DNA from: Paraburkholderia piptadeniae
GTDB taxonomy: Bacteria; Pseudomonadota; Gammaproteobacteria; Burkholderiales; Burkholderiaceae
Reading direction: 5' to 3'
NCBI RefSeq assembly: GCF_900007165.1
Contig: NZ_CYGY02000050.1
Span: forward strand, 1-64,000
Length of the DNA stretch: 64,000 nucleotides
Every line of letters starts with the position of its first letter. Positions within the stretch are counted from its first letter, which is position 1. Under the pieces are notes generated by a model, which was given only the letters and a program-made list of their open reading frames with translations, made no database searches and was not told the origin of the DNA. Position numbers and translations under genes: made by a program. Positions 43,092 through 52,275 of the stretch are shown one piece after another.

Positions 43092-43108
43092 TTGGCATAC
43101 GTGTTGCA
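43092..43108 (+). promoter_or_regulatory. Sigma-54 (-24/-12) promoter of acoXABC
   Basis: TTGGCATACGTGTTGCA fits the TGGCAC-N5-TTGC consensus with one mismatch: the GG (43094-43095) and GC (43106-43107) are exactly 12 bases apart. It lies 76 bases before the acoX start, and the operon's activator belongs to the sigma-54-dependent class. Confidence 0.85.
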
Positions 43109-43183
43109 GTAATGCCCGTCACACGAAGCGGCCTACGCGCACTACCCGCGGGCCGCTATCGACAAGCACAAGGAGACAAGCCA

Positions 43184-44338
43184 GTGGCATCGCCCATCAC
43201 TGTCGGCGTGATTGCGAACCCCGCGTCGGGTCGCGACATTCGCCGCCTCACGACCCATGCGTCCGTGTTCCCGACCGCCGAGAAGGCCAACATGGTCGTG
43301 CGTCTGCTCGCGGGACTTGGCGCGCTGGGCGTCGATCGCGTGCTCACGTTGCGCGATCGCACGGGTGTCGCCTCGCTGCTGCTGCGTGCGCTCGACACGC
43401 ATGCGGCGACGGGTTCAGCCGAGCGCTGGCCCGAAGTCGAGTTCGTCGATTTGCCCATCACCGATTCCGTCGCCGATACGCATGTGGGGACGGCGCACAT
43501 GGTGCGCGAAGGTGTCGAGCTGATCGCCGTGCTGGGCGGCGACGGCACGCATCGCGCAGTGGCCGCGCATTGCGGCGGCGTGCCGCTGCTGACGCTTTCG
43601 ACGGGCACCAACAACGCGTTTCCCGACATGCGCGAAGCGACGGTCGCGGGTCTCGCGGGCGCGCTCGTCGCGTCGGGCGTCGTGCCGCCCGATGTCGCGC
43701 TGACGCGCAACAAGCGGCTCGTCGTGCGCTGCGTAGCGGGTCCGAACCGGGGCCGCGAAGAGATCGCGCTCGTCGACGTGTGCGTGAGCCGTCAGCGTTT
43801 CGTCGGCGCGCGGGCCGTGTCCGAGCCGTCGGATATCGAGTCGCTCTTTCTCACGTTCGCTTCGCCCGACGGCATCGGCCTGTCGTCGATCGGTGGCGCG
43901 TGGGCGCCCGTCGAACGCACGGCGCCGCACGGCTTGCATCTGACGTTCGCGCAGCCCGACGAGCACGGCGCAATGAACGGCGACGGGGTGCCCATCTTCG
44001 CGCCGATCGCCCCCGGCCGCATCGATCAGGTGACGATGCGCAGTTGCGAGCGTTTCGAGGTCGGCGACTGGCTGCCCGTCGATGCATCGCGCGGCACGCT
44101 TGCGTTCGACGGCGAGCGTGAAATCGAAATCGAGCGCGACGACCGCTATGAAATCTCGCTCGACTGGAGCGGCCCGTTGACGGTCGACGTGAGCCGCACG
44201 CTGCGCTTCGCGGCGTCGCGCCAGTTGATGCGCGAGATGGCGGGCGCATCGACGCAAGCAATCGCTCGAGCGCATGCGCAAATGCAGTCGCAAGCGCAGT
44301 CACAAACACAGCCACAAGCACGCGTGCACGCGAAATAA
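43184..44338 (+). CDS. acoX: AcoX, ATP-NAD-kinase-like protein of the acetoin operon
   Basis: The product has 384 residues from a GTG (43184) with AAGGAG upstream. The fold is that of ATP-NAD/diacylglycerol kinases: VGVIANPASGRDIRRLT at the start, the GGDGTHR motif in IAVLGGDGTHRAVA, and LTLSTGTNNAFPD. AcoX is part of acetoin operons such as acoXABC of Cupriavidus, yet its exact role in acetoin breakdown is unknown. The last 20 or so residues form a Gln/Ala/Ser low-complexity tail (AHAQMQSQAQSQTQPQ), which is unlike the rest and probably disordered. The frame is open from 42830, but that lies across the promoter. Confidence 0.92.
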   Translation: MASPITVGVIANPASGRDIRRLTTHASVFPTAEKANMVVRLLAGLGALGVDRVLTLRDRTGVASLLLRALDTHAATGSAERWPEVEFVDLPITDSVADTHVGTAHMVREGVELIAVLGGDGTHRAVAAHCGGVPLLTLSTGTNNAFPDMREATVAGLAGALVASGVVPPDVALTRNKRLVVRCVAGPNRGREEIALVDVCVSRQRFVGARAVSEPSDIESLFLTFASPDGIGLSSIGGAWAPVERTAPHGLHLTFAQPDEHGAMNGDGVPIFAPIAPGRIDQVTMRSCERFEVGDWLPVDASRGTLAFDGEREIEIERDDRYEISLDWSGPLTVDVSRTLRFAASRQLMREMAGASTQAIARAHAQMQSQAQSQTQPQARVHAK

Positions 44339-44414
44339 AGGGAGTTCATTCAATCAAGCGGAGCCCACTCCGCGACCGTTGCAGTCACGATCGACATCAT
44401 CAAGGAGACACACC

Positions 44415-45398
44415 ATGTCTGTTTCGAGTCAGTTGAGCAGGGAGAAATTGCTGGAAGCGTATCGGTCGATGCGCACCATTCGCGAGTTCGAAGAGCGCCT
44501 GCACGTCGAGTTCGCGACTGGCGACATACCCGGTTTCGTGCACCTGTACGCGGGCGAGGAGGCGTCGGCCGTGGGCACGATGCTGCATCTGAACGACCGC
44601 GACTATGTGGCGACGACGCACCGCGGCCACGGTCACTGCATCGCGAAGGGCGTCGACGTGCACGGGATGATGGCGGAGATCTACGGCCGGCGGACGGGCG
44701 TGTGCAAAGGCAAGGGCGGCTCGATGCATATCGCCGATCTGTCGAAGGGGATGCTGGGCGCGAACGGCATCGTCGGCGCGGGCGGCCCGCTCGTGTGCGG
44801 CGCGGCGCTCGCGGCGAAGCTGAAGAAGACGGGCGGCGTGGGCGTGTGCTTCTTTGGCGATGGCGCGTCGAACCAGGGCGTGATCTTCGAATCGATGAAC
44901 CTCGCAAGCGTGTGGCGCCTGCCCGCGATCTTCGTTGCGGAGAACAACGGCTATGCGGAGGCGACATCGTCGACATGGTCGGTGTCGTCGGACAACATCG
45001 CGGATCGCGCGAGCGGCTTCGGCATGCCGGGCGTGATCGTCGACGGCTTCGATTTCTTCGCGGTGCATGAAGCACTAGGCGAAGCGATCGAACGCGCACG
45101 TGGCGGCGGCGGGCCGACGCTCATCGAAGTGAAGCTGTCGCGCTACTTCGGCCACTTCGAAGGCGATGCACAGACCTATCGCGCGCCGGGCGAAGTGCAG
45201 AAGCTGCGCGACGAAAAGGATTGCCTGAAGCGTTTCGAAGAGCGCGTCGTGCGCGCGGAGATGTTGACGCCCGACGATCTGCGCAAGATCGACGCAGACG
45301 TGAAAGCGCTGATCGAAGATTCCGTGGTGAAGGCGAAAGCCGCGCCGCTGCCGACAGAAGCCGATCTGCTGACCGACGTGTACGTGTCGTATCCGTAA
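44415..45398 (+). CDS. acoA: Acetoin dehydrogenase E1 component, alpha subunit
   Basis: The product has 327 residues. It is the TPP-binding alpha subunit: RSMRTIREFEERLHVEFATG at the N-terminus, GKGGSMHIADLSKGMLGANG, and the TPP/Mg motif GDGASNQGVIFESMNLASVW, then AENNGY. With AcoB it cleaves acetoin into acetaldehyde and a hydroxyethyl-TPP unit that is passed to AcoC. AAGGAG is seen before the ATG at 44415. It lies 76 bases after acoX in the same operon. Confidence 0.96.
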   Translation: MSVSSQLSREKLLEAYRSMRTIREFEERLHVEFATGDIPGFVHLYAGEEASAVGTMLHLNDRDYVATTHRGHGHCIAKGVDVHGMMAEIYGRRTGVCKGKGGSMHIADLSKGMLGANGIVGAGGPLVCGAALAAKLKKTGGVGVCFFGDGASNQGVIFESMNLASVWRLPAIFVAENNGYAEATSSTWSVSSDNIADRASGFGMPGVIVDGFDFFAVHEALGEAIERARGGGGPTLIEVKLSRYFGHFEGDAQTYRAPGEVQKLRDEKDCLKRFEERVVRAEMLTPDDLRKIDADVKALIEDSVVKAKAAPLPTEADLLTDVYVSYP

Positions 45399-45436
45399 TT
45401 GAACGCAATTACTTTCAGGCAAACCAGGAGACAGAC

Positions 45437-46441
45437 ATGGCACGCAAGATCACGTTTTCTCAGGCTATCAACGAAGCACTGAGTCAGGAGATGGCGCGCG
45501 ACGAAAGCGTCATCGTGATGGGCGAAGACAATGCGGGCGGCGCGGGCGCGCCCGGCGAGCAGGACGCATGGGGCGGCGTGCTCGGCGTCACGAAAGGGCT
45601 TTTCCACAAGTATCCGGGCCGCGTGCTCGACACGCCGATCTCGGAGGGCGGCTTCATCGGCGCGGCCGTGGGCGCGGCGGCAGCGGGCATGCGTCCCGTC
45701 GCCGAACTGATGTTCATCGACTTCATGGGCGTGTGCTTCGATCAGATCTTCAATCAGGCCGCGAAATTCCGCTACATGTTCGGCGGCAATGCCGTGACGC
45801 CCGTCGTGATCCGCACGATGCAGGGCGCGGGTTTGCGCGCGGCCGCGCAGCATTCGCAGATGCTGACCTCGCTGTTCACGCATGTGCCGGGGCTCAAGGT
45901 CGTATGCCCGTCGACGCCGTATGACGCGAAAGGCCTGATGATCCAGGCGATCCGCGACAACGATCCCGTCATCTTCTGCGAGCACAAGCTGCTGTATAGC
46001 CGCGAAGGCGACGTGCCCGAAGAGCTGTATTCGATTCCGTTCGGCGAAGCGAACGTCGTGCGCGAAGGCGATGACGCGACCATCGTCACGTATGGACGCA
46101 TGGTGCATTACGCAACGGACGCCGCCGACGAGCTCGCGAAAGACGGCATCAAGGCCGAGGTGATCGATCTGCGCACCACGTCGCCGCTCGACGAAGACAC
46201 GATTCTGGAAAGCGCGGAACGCACGGGCCGCGTCGTCGTGGTGGACGAAGCCAATCCGCGTTGCTCGGTTGCGACCGACATCGCCGCGCTCGTCGCGCGG
46301 AAGGCATTCCATTCGCTGAAGGCGCCGATCGAGATCGTGACGGCACCGCATACGCCCACGCCATTCTCGGGCGTGCTCGAAGATCTCTACATCCCGTCGG
46401 CGGACAAGATCGCCGCAGCCGTCAAGCAGACGCAGCATTGA
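45437..46441 (+). CDS. acoB: Acetoin dehydrogenase E1 component, beta subunit
   Basis: The product has 334 residues with the pyruvate-dehydrogenase-beta-like fold: TFSQAINEALSQEMARDESV, VMGEDNAGGAGAPGEQDAWG, PISEGGFIGAAVGAAAAGMR, PVAELMFIDFMGVCFDQIFN and the transketolase C-domain RVVVVDEANPRCSVATDIAA. It completes the alpha2-beta2 E1. CAGGAG precedes the ATG at 45437, 38 bases after acoA. Confidence 0.96.
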   Translation: MARKITFSQAINEALSQEMARDESVIVMGEDNAGGAGAPGEQDAWGGVLGVTKGLFHKYPGRVLDTPISEGGFIGAAVGAAAAGMRPVAELMFIDFMGVCFDQIFNQAAKFRYMFGGNAVTPVVIRTMQGAGLRAAAQHSQMLTSLFTHVPGLKVVCPSTPYDAKGLMIQAIRDNDPVIFCEHKLLYSREGDVPEELYSIPFGEANVVREGDDATIVTYGRMVHYATDAADELAKDGIKAEVIDLRTTSPLDEDTILESAERTGRVVVVDEANPRCSVATDIAALVARKAFHSLKAPIEIVTAPHTPTPFSGVLEDLYIPSADKIAAAVKQTQH

Positions 46442-46477
46442 CGCGGCATCAACATGCACCAAGGGAGGAACTGAGCA

Positions 46478-47590
46478 ATGTCGATTCACATGATCACGAT
46501 GCCCAAGTGGGGCCTGTCAATGGAGCAGGGGCAGGTCAACGGCTGGCTGAAATCGCAAGGCGACAAGGTGGCGAAGGGCGATGAAGTACTCGACGTGGAG
46601 AGCGACAAGATCGCGTCGGCCGTCGAATGCGCATTCGACGGCACGTTGCGCCGGCAGATCGCGCAGGAAGGCGACACGCTGCCCGTCGGCGCGCTGCTGG
46701 GCGTGGTGGCCGACGCTGACGACGCGGACGCCGACATCGATGCAGCCGTCGAAGCATTTCAGCGAGACTTTGTGCCGCTCGCCGCCGATTCAGCGGACGC
46801 CGGCCCGCAGCCCGAGAAAGCGCAGATCGGCGGACGCACGGTGCGTTACCTGAAGATCGGCGACGGCGGCACGCCCGCCGTGCTGATCCACGGCTTTGGC
46901 GGCGATCTGAACAACTGGCTGTTCAATCACGCCGACCTTGCCGCGCATCGCACGGTGTATGCGCTGGATTTGCCGGGGCATGGCGAATCGACGAAAGCCG
47001 TCGAGTCGGGCAGCGCGGACGAACTCGCCGACAGCGTGATTGCGTTTCTCGACGATCGCGGCATCGAGCGGGCGCATCTCGTCGGGCACTCGATGGGCAG
47101 TCTCGTCGCGATGACGGTGGCCGACAGGGCTCCGCAGCGCGTGGCATCGCTGGCGCTGATCTCGGGCGCGGGTCTCGGCAGCGAGATCAACCGCGAGTAC
47201 ATCGACGGATTCGTCGCGGGCAACAGCCGCAATACGCTGAAGCCGCATCTGACGAAGCTGTTCGCCGATGGTTCGCTCGTCACGCGGCAACTCGTCGAGG
47301 ACATCGTGAAGTACAAGCGGCTCGAAGGCGTGAGCGAAACGTTGCAGAAGATCGCGTCGTCGTCGTTCAACGAGGGCGTGCAGCAGCGCAACTATCGCGA
47401 TCGCATCGGCAGTCTCGCGCCGCGCACGCTCGTGATCTGGGGCGAGCTGGACCAGATCATTCCGGCGAGCCACGCGCAGGGATTGCCCGGCGATATCCGC
47501 GTGCATGTGCTGCAAGGCAAGGGGCATATGGTGCAGATGGAGTCGGCATCCGAAGTGAACCGCTTGCTCAACGATTTCTTCGGGGCGTGA
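46478..47590 (+). CDS. acoC: Acetoin dehydrogenase E2 component (dihydrolipoamide acetyltransferase)
   Basis: The product has 370 residues. Residues 1-80 are a biotinyl/lipoyl domain with the lipoyl-Lys44 in ESDKIAS. From about 120 on, an alpha/beta-hydrolase-fold domain replaces the usual chloramphenicol-acetyltransferase-like core, with Ser205 in GHSMGS, the acid in WGELDQIIPA and His in GKGHMVQ. This hydrolase-fold form is the rule for AcoC of the Cupriavidus type. It transfers acetyl groups to CoA. No acoL (E3) or acoD follows; the operon ends at the terminator 47720-47756. Confidence 0.95.
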   Translation: MSIHMITMPKWGLSMEQGQVNGWLKSQGDKVAKGDEVLDVESDKIASAVECAFDGTLRRQIAQEGDTLPVGALLGVVADADDADADIDAAVEAFQRDFVPLAADSADAGPQPEKAQIGGRTVRYLKIGDGGTPAVLIHGFGGDLNNWLFNHADLAAHRTVYALDLPGHGESTKAVESGSADELADSVIAFLDDRGIERAHLVGHSMGSLVAMTVADRAPQRVASLALISGAGLGSEINREYIDGFVAGNSRNTLKPHLTKLFADGSLVTRQLVEDIVKYKRLEGVSETLQKIASSSFNEGVQQRNYRDRIGSLAPRTLVIWGELDQIIPASHAQGLPGDIRVHVLQGKGHMVQMESASEVNRLLNDFFGA

Positions 47591-47719
47591 CGATGGACGG
47601 CACGCCGCGAACGGGGACTGAGGCTGGGTTTCAGTGAAGTGGTGTCGGGACCGCTCGGGCGCTCGTCGTATCATGCGGATGAGACGGCGGGGTTGGGGGT
47701 GAGCGGGGTGCGATGAAGC

Positions 47720-47756
47720 AAACAGGCCGGTTGCATGAGAGACAACCGGCCTGTTT
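47720..47756. terminator. Bidirectional terminator between acoC and gabD
   Basis: Perfect 14-bp arms (47720-47733 and 47743-47756; AAACAGGCCGGTTG and its complement) around a 9-base loop lie between convergent operons, with A- and T-tracts on the two sides. Confidence 0.9.
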
Positions 47757-47780
47757 CGTCTACGCGTGCTGCTCAGGGAA

Positions 47781-49247
47781 TCAAACACCCCCCATACACA
47801 TATACTTGATCACGACATACTCGTCGATCCCATAGTGCGAGCCTTCGCGGCCCAGGCCCGACTGCTTGACGCCGCCAAACGGCGCGACTTCATTCGAGAT
47901 CGCGCCCGTATTGATGCCGACCATCCCGAACTCCAGCGCTTCCGCGACGCGCCAGATGCGGCCGATATCGCGGCTATAGAAGTACGACGCGAGGCCGAAT
48001 TCAGTGCTGTTCGCCATCTCGATCACCTCGGCATCCGACGTGAAGCGGAACAGCGGCGCGAGCGGGCCGAACGTTTCGTCGCGGGCCACCTTCATGTCGG
48101 GCGTGACATCGGCGAGCACGGTCGGCTCGAAGAAGCCGTGACCGAGCGCATGACGCTTGCCGCCCGTGACGACGCGCGCGCCTTTGCCGAGCGCATCTTC
48201 GATATGCGATTCGACCTTGAGCACCGCGGCCTCGTTGATGAGCGGACCCTGCTGCACGCCTTGTTCGGTGCCGTATCCGACCTTGAGTCCGGCGACGGCC
48301 GCGCTCAGCTTTTCAGCGAACGCATCGTAGACGCTGTCGTGCACATAGAAGCGGTTCGTGCACACGCACGTCTGGCCGCTGTTGCGGTACTTCGACGCGA
48401 TCGCCCCTTCGACGGCGGCATCGAGATCGGCGTCATCGAACACGATGAACGGCGCATTGCCGCCGAGTTCGAGCGAGACCTTCTTGACCGTCGGCGCGCA
48501 CTGCGCCATCAGCAGACGCCCGACACCCGTCGAGCCCGTGAACGACAGCTTGCGCACGGTTGCGTTGCTGGTCATCTCGCCGCCGATCGGTTTCGGATCG
48601 CCGGTGACGACGCTGAAGATGCCGGCGGGCACGCCCGCCCGCTCGGCGAGCACGGCAAGCGCGAGCGCCGACAGCGGCGTGGCTTCAGCGGGCTTGACGA
48701 TGATCGGGCAGCCGGCCGCGAGAGCCGGACCGACCTTGCGGGTGATCATCGCGGCCGGGAAATTCCACGGCGTAATCGCGGCGCACACGCCGACGGGCTC
48801 TTTCGTCACGACGATGCGCTTGTCGCTGGCCACTGTCGGGATCGTGTCGCCGTAGACCCGCTTCGCTTCTTCACCGAACCATTCGAGGAACGAAGCCGCA
48901 TAGCCGATTTCGCCTTTGGCTTCGGCGAGCGGCTTGCCTTGTTCCGTCGTCAGGATCAACGCGAGGTCGTCGGCGTTGGCGAGCATCAGGTCGTTCCACT
49001 TGCGCAGGATTTCCGCGCGCTGCTTGCCCGTCTTCGCCTTCCATGCGGGCCAGGCCTTGTTCGCCGCTTCGATCGCACGGCGCGTTTCCTGTGCGCCCAT
49101 GCGCGGGACGTGTGCGACCAGTTCGCCCGTTGCCGGGTTCAGCACTTCGAACGTTTCGTTGTTGTCGGCGTCTTGCCATTCGCCGTCGATATACGCCTTG
49201 CTTTGCAGCAGCGCCGGGTCTTTCAGTTTGCTACGCAGATCGGTCAT
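47781..49247 (-). CDS. gabD: NAD(P)-dependent succinate-semialdehyde dehydrogenase
   Basis: The product has 488 residues, the usual length. ITPWNFPAAMITRKVGPALA (cofactor-binding), FTGSTGVG, the catalytic Glu in LELGGNAPF and Cys in SGQTCVCTN identify the aldehyde dehydrogenase superfamily. The whole looks like GabD. It oxidises succinate semialdehyde, the product of GabT, to succinate. It is the second gene of gabTD, 29 bases after gabT, on the minus strand. AGGA precedes ATG 49247. Confidence 0.95.
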   Translation of the reverse strand: MTDLRSKLKDPALLQSKAYIDGEWQDADNNETFEVLNPATGELVAHVPRMGAQETRRAIEAANKAWPAWKAKTGKQRAEILRKWNDLMLANADDLALILTTEQGKPLAEAKGEIGYAASFLEWFGEEAKRVYGDTIPTVASDKRIVVTKEPVGVCAAITPWNFPAAMITRKVGPALAAGCPIIVKPAEATPLSALALAVLAERAGVPAGIFSVVTGDPKPIGGEMTSNATVRKLSFTGSTGVGRLLMAQCAPTVKKVSLELGGNAPFIVFDDADLDAAVEGAIASKYRNSGQTCVCTNRFYVHDSVYDAFAEKLSAAVAGLKVGYGTEQGVQQGPLINEAAVLKVESHIEDALGKGARVVTGGKRHALGHGFFEPTVLADVTPDMKVARDETFGPLAPLFRFTSDAEVIEMANSTEFGLASYFYSRDIGRIWRVAEALEFGMVGINTGAISNEVAPFGGVKQSGLGREGSHYGIDEYVVIKYMCMGGV

Positions 49248-49276
49248 TTCGGTTTGTCCTTTGCTTGGCGGTGACT

Positions 49277-50560
49277 TCAGGCAGCGACGCCCACGGTCTC
49301 TTTCAACGCATCTTCGAGAATGGCGAGCGCCTCGTCGAAGACGGCATCCTGAATCGTCAGCGGGAACAGGAACCGGATGACGTTCGAATAGACGCCGCAA
49401 ACCAGCAGCAGAAGCCCGCGCTCGAGCGCGCGCGTCTGCACGCGCTTCGTGAAATCGGCATCCGGCTCCGACGTGCCCGGCTTGCAGAACTCGACGGCCA
49501 CCATGCCGCCCGGCCCGCGCACATCGGCCATCTGCGGTACTTCCGCTTGCAGCGCGCTCAGGCGGCCCTTGAGCCGGTCGCCCAGTTCGACGGCGCGCTC
49601 GCAGAGCTTCTCTTCATCGATGATCGACAGCACGGCATGCGCCGCAGCCACCGCCAATGGATTGCCCGCATACGTGCCGCCCAGTCCGCCGGGCGCGGCG
49701 GCATCCATCAGATCGGCGCGGCCGACCACGCCCGACAACGGCAGGCCGCCTGCAAGGCTCTTGGCCATCGTCATCAGATCGGGCACGACGTCATAGTGAT
49801 GCATCGCGAACAGCTTGCCCGTGCGCGCAAAACCCGTTTGCACTTCATCGGCGATCAGCAGAATGCCGTGCTCGTTGCACAGCTTGCGCAGCGCGCGCAC
49901 GAACTCGGCGGGCGCCGGATAGAAGCCGCCTTCGCCTTGCACCGGCTCGAAGATGATCGCCGCGACGCGCTTCGGATCGATGTCGGCCTTGAACAGATGC
50001 TCGATTGCCTTCAGCGAGTCGGCCGTCGTCACGCCATGCAGCGGATTCGGGAACGGCGCGTGGAAGACGTCGGCCGGGAACGGGCCGAAGTTCAGCTTGT
50101 ACGGCGCGACCTTGCCCGTCAGCGCCATGCCCATCATCGTGCGGCCGTGGAAGGCGCCCGTGAACGCGATCACGCCCGGACGGCCCGTCGCCGCGCGCGC
50201 GATCTTGATCGCGTTTTCGACGGCCTCGGCGCCCGTCGTGAAGAAAGCCGTCTTTTTCGGATAGTCGCCCGGCGCGCGCTGGTTGATCTTCTCGGCCAGC
50301 TCGACATACGACGCGTACGGCACGATCTGATACGCCGTGTGCGTGAACTGGTCCAGCTGCGCGCGCACGGCCTCGACGATCTTCGGATGACGATGGCCCG
50401 TGTTGCACACGGCAATGCCCGCCGCGAAGTCGATCACGCGGCGGCCCTCGATGTCCCATAGCTCCGCGTTCTCCGCGCGCGCAGCGTAGAAATCGCACAT
50501 CACGCCCACGCCGCGCGGCGTGGCGGCGTCCTTGCGGCTCTTCAGTTCGGCATTCTTCAC
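49277..50560 (-). CDS. gabT: 4-aminobutyrate aminotransferase
   Basis: The product has 427 residues from a GTG (50560) with AGGAGA upstream. It is a class III PLP aminotransferase: GIAVCNTGHRHPKIVEAVRA, FFTTGAEAVENAIKIARAAT, GRPGVIAFTGAFHGRT, ADEVQTGFARTGK and the PLP Lys in MAKSLAGGLPLSG. It converts 4-aminobutyrate and 2-oxoglutarate to succinate semialdehyde and glutamate. Overlong frames to 50653 cross the operator. The divergent MocR regulator directly adjoins it. Confidence 0.95.
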   Translation of the reverse strand: MKNAELKSRKDAATPRGVGVMCDFYAARAENAELWDIEGRRVIDFAAGIAVCNTGHRHPKIVEAVRAQLDQFTHTAYQIVPYASYVELAEKINQRAPGDYPKKTAFFTTGAEAVENAIKIARAATGRPGVIAFTGAFHGRTMMGMALTGKVAPYKLNFGPFPADVFHAPFPNPLHGVTTADSLKAIEHLFKADIDPKRVAAIIFEPVQGEGGFYPAPAEFVRALRKLCNEHGILLIADEVQTGFARTGKLFAMHHYDVVPDLMTMAKSLAGGLPLSGVVGRADLMDAAAPGGLGGTYAGNPLAVAAAHAVLSIIDEEKLCERAVELGDRLKGRLSALQAEVPQMADVRGPGGMVAVEFCKPGTSEPDADFTKRVQTRALERGLLLLVCGVYSNVIRFLFPLTIQDAVFDEALAILEDALKETVGVAA

Positions 50561-50631
50561 GGAGATCTCCTGGTTGGGTTCGTTCGGGCGCTCGCGCTCA
50601 TCGCGGCACATGCACCGACTATACTTATATT

Positions 50632-50674
50632 TGGCTCTAGGTTTCAGAGCCATTTCAATAAAAAACCAGGAGCC
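50632..50674. promoter_or_regulatory. Operator region of gabTD and its MocR regulator
   Basis: TGGCTCT (50632-50638) and AGAGCCA (50646-50652) are a perfect 7-bp inverted repeat. A third copy, GAGCCAA, lies at about 50670-50676. They lie between divergent gabT and the regulator. MocR/GabR-type regulators bind such repeated elements in this position, so this is the likely operator. Confidence 0.6.
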
Positions 50675-50679
50675 AATTT

Positions 50680-52236
50680 ATGCGCGCGAGCGTGTTGTCC
50701 GACTGGCTGGCCCAGCGTCTGGACCGTGGCAACGGTCAGCCCGTGTATCGGCAGCTGCACCGGCTGCTTCAACAGGCGATCCTCACGCGGGAGTTGCCCG
50801 CGGGCAGCAAGGTGCCGTCGTCGCGGCTGCTCGCGAACGAACTGGGCATCGCGCGCAATACCGTCACGCAGGTCTACGAGCAGCTGGCGCTGGAAGGCTA
50901 TGTGACGTCGGCCACGGGGCGCGGCACGTTCGTCGCCGATACGTCGCCGGATGAAATCGTCGGATCGCCCGATGCGCAGGCCACGCCGATGCGCTCGAGC
51001 GCGTTGGAGCCGTTGCAGCAGGCGTTGCCGCCTGCAAGGTCCAAAGCGCTGCTGGACACGCAGCCCGCCGCGCGGGCGTTGTCGCAGCGCGGTTCGCGGC
51101 TGATCGCGGGCGCGGGCGTGTCCAAGCGTCAGTGGGGCGCGTTCATGCCCGGCGTGCCCGATGTGACGCGCTTTCCCGCGCGCGTGTGGAGCCGACTGCA
51201 CAACAAGTACTGGCGGCGTCTGCGGCCCGATCTGCTGACGTATGCGCCGGGCGGCGGCCTGTCCCTGTTGCGCCACGCGCTCGCGGACTATTTGCGCACG
51301 TCGCGCTCCGTGCGCTGCACGCCCGAGCAGATCGTCATCACGACGGGCATTCACCAGTCCGTCGATCTGGCCGTGCGTCTGCTGTCCGATCCCGGCGACG
51401 TCATCTGGACGGAAGACCCGTGCTATTGGGGCGTGCGCAGCGTGATGCACGTGTCGGGACTGAAGTCGCGGCCGATTGCCGTCGACGACGAAGGCATCAA
51501 CCCTTCGCCCGACGATCTCGCGCATCCGCCGAAGCTGATGCTCGTGACGCCGTCGCACCAGTACCCGCTCGGCATGGTGATGAGTCTCGCGCGGCGGCGG
51601 ATGCTGCTCGAATACGCGCGGCAGCACCACTGCTGGATCATCGAGGACGACTACGACAGCGAATTCCGCTACGGCAACCGGCCGCTCGCTTCGTTGCAGG
51701 GTCTCGACACGACGGGGCAGGTGATCTATGTCGGCAGCTTCGGCAAGACGCTGTTTCCGGGGCTGCGGATCGGCTATCTCGTCGCGCCCGAGGCGCTGGC
51801 CGAGAGTTTCGCGACGGCGAGCGCTGAGCTGTATCGCGAGGGGCAGTTGCTACAGCAGGCGATGCTCGCGGAGTTCATCAGCGAAGGGCATTTCACGTCG
51901 CACATCCGCAAGATGCGCACGCTCTATGGCCAGCGGCGTTCCGCATTGCTCGACGCCGCCGCGCGGCGCTATGGCGACGCGTTGCCCGCGGTCGGCGGCG
52001 ATGCGGGCCTGCATCTGGTGATGCAACTGCCCGAAGGCACCGACGACCGTGCCGTCGCCGCGGCCGCGCTCGAACGCAATATCGTCGTGCGTCCGCTGTC
52101 TGGGTATTACGCGCAGGCGTCGCGCGCGCAGTCGGGGCTGTTGATCGGCTACGCGTGCGTACCCGATGAAGAGATCGCGCCCGCGTTCGACACGCTCGCG
52201 CAAGCGATCGATACGACGTTGCCGCTCTTCGCGTGA
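50680..52236 (+). CDS. gabR: MocR/GabR-family PLP-dependent transcriptional regulator
   Basis: The product has 518 residues. An N-terminal GntR-type winged helix (PVYRQLHRLLQQAILTRELP, SRLLANELGIARNTVTQVYE, LALEGYVTSATGRGTFVAD) is joined by a linker to an aminotransferase fold type I domain (PGVPDVTRFPARVWSRLHNK; IVITTGIHQSVDLAVRLLSD; WIIEDDYDSEFRYGNRPLAS; YVGSFGKTLFPGLRIGYLVA) with the PLP Lys in GSFGKT. GabR uses it to sense GABA and PLP and activates gabTD. It is divergent from gabT, so this is the expected regulator. PdxR is the other well-known member; the GABA role is from context. Confidence 0.9.
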   Translation: MRASVLSDWLAQRLDRGNGQPVYRQLHRLLQQAILTRELPAGSKVPSSRLLANELGIARNTVTQVYEQLALEGYVTSATGRGTFVADTSPDEIVGSPDAQATPMRSSALEPLQQALPPARSKALLDTQPAARALSQRGSRLIAGAGVSKRQWGAFMPGVPDVTRFPARVWSRLHNKYWRRLRPDLLTYAPGGGLSLLRHALADYLRTSRSVRCTPEQIVITTGIHQSVDLAVRLLSDPGDVIWTEDPCYWGVRSVMHVSGLKSRPIAVDDEGINPSPDDLAHPPKLMLVTPSHQYPLGMVMSLARRRMLLEYARQHHCWIIEDDYDSEFRYGNRPLASLQGLDTTGQVIYVGSFGKTLFPGLRIGYLVAPEALAESFATASAELYREGQLLQQAMLAEFISEGHFTSHIRKMRTLYGQRRSALLDAAARRYGDALPAVGGDAGLHLVMQLPEGTDDRAVAAAALERNIVVRPLSGYYAQASRAQSGLLIGYACVPDEEIAPAFDTLAQAIDTTLPLFA

Positions 52237-52275
52237 ATGCGCGTGAACGCGGTGACACTCACGCCGGTCCGGCAG

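Larger units (their letters stand above)
42739..43183. promoter_or_regulatory. acoR-acoX divergent control region
   Basis: These 445 bases contain the AcoR-type repeats (42853-42902), the sigma-54 promoter (43092-43108) and the acoX ribosome-binding site. Between repeats and promoter there are about 190 bases, a normal distance for DNA looping by an activator of this class. Confidence 0.7.
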
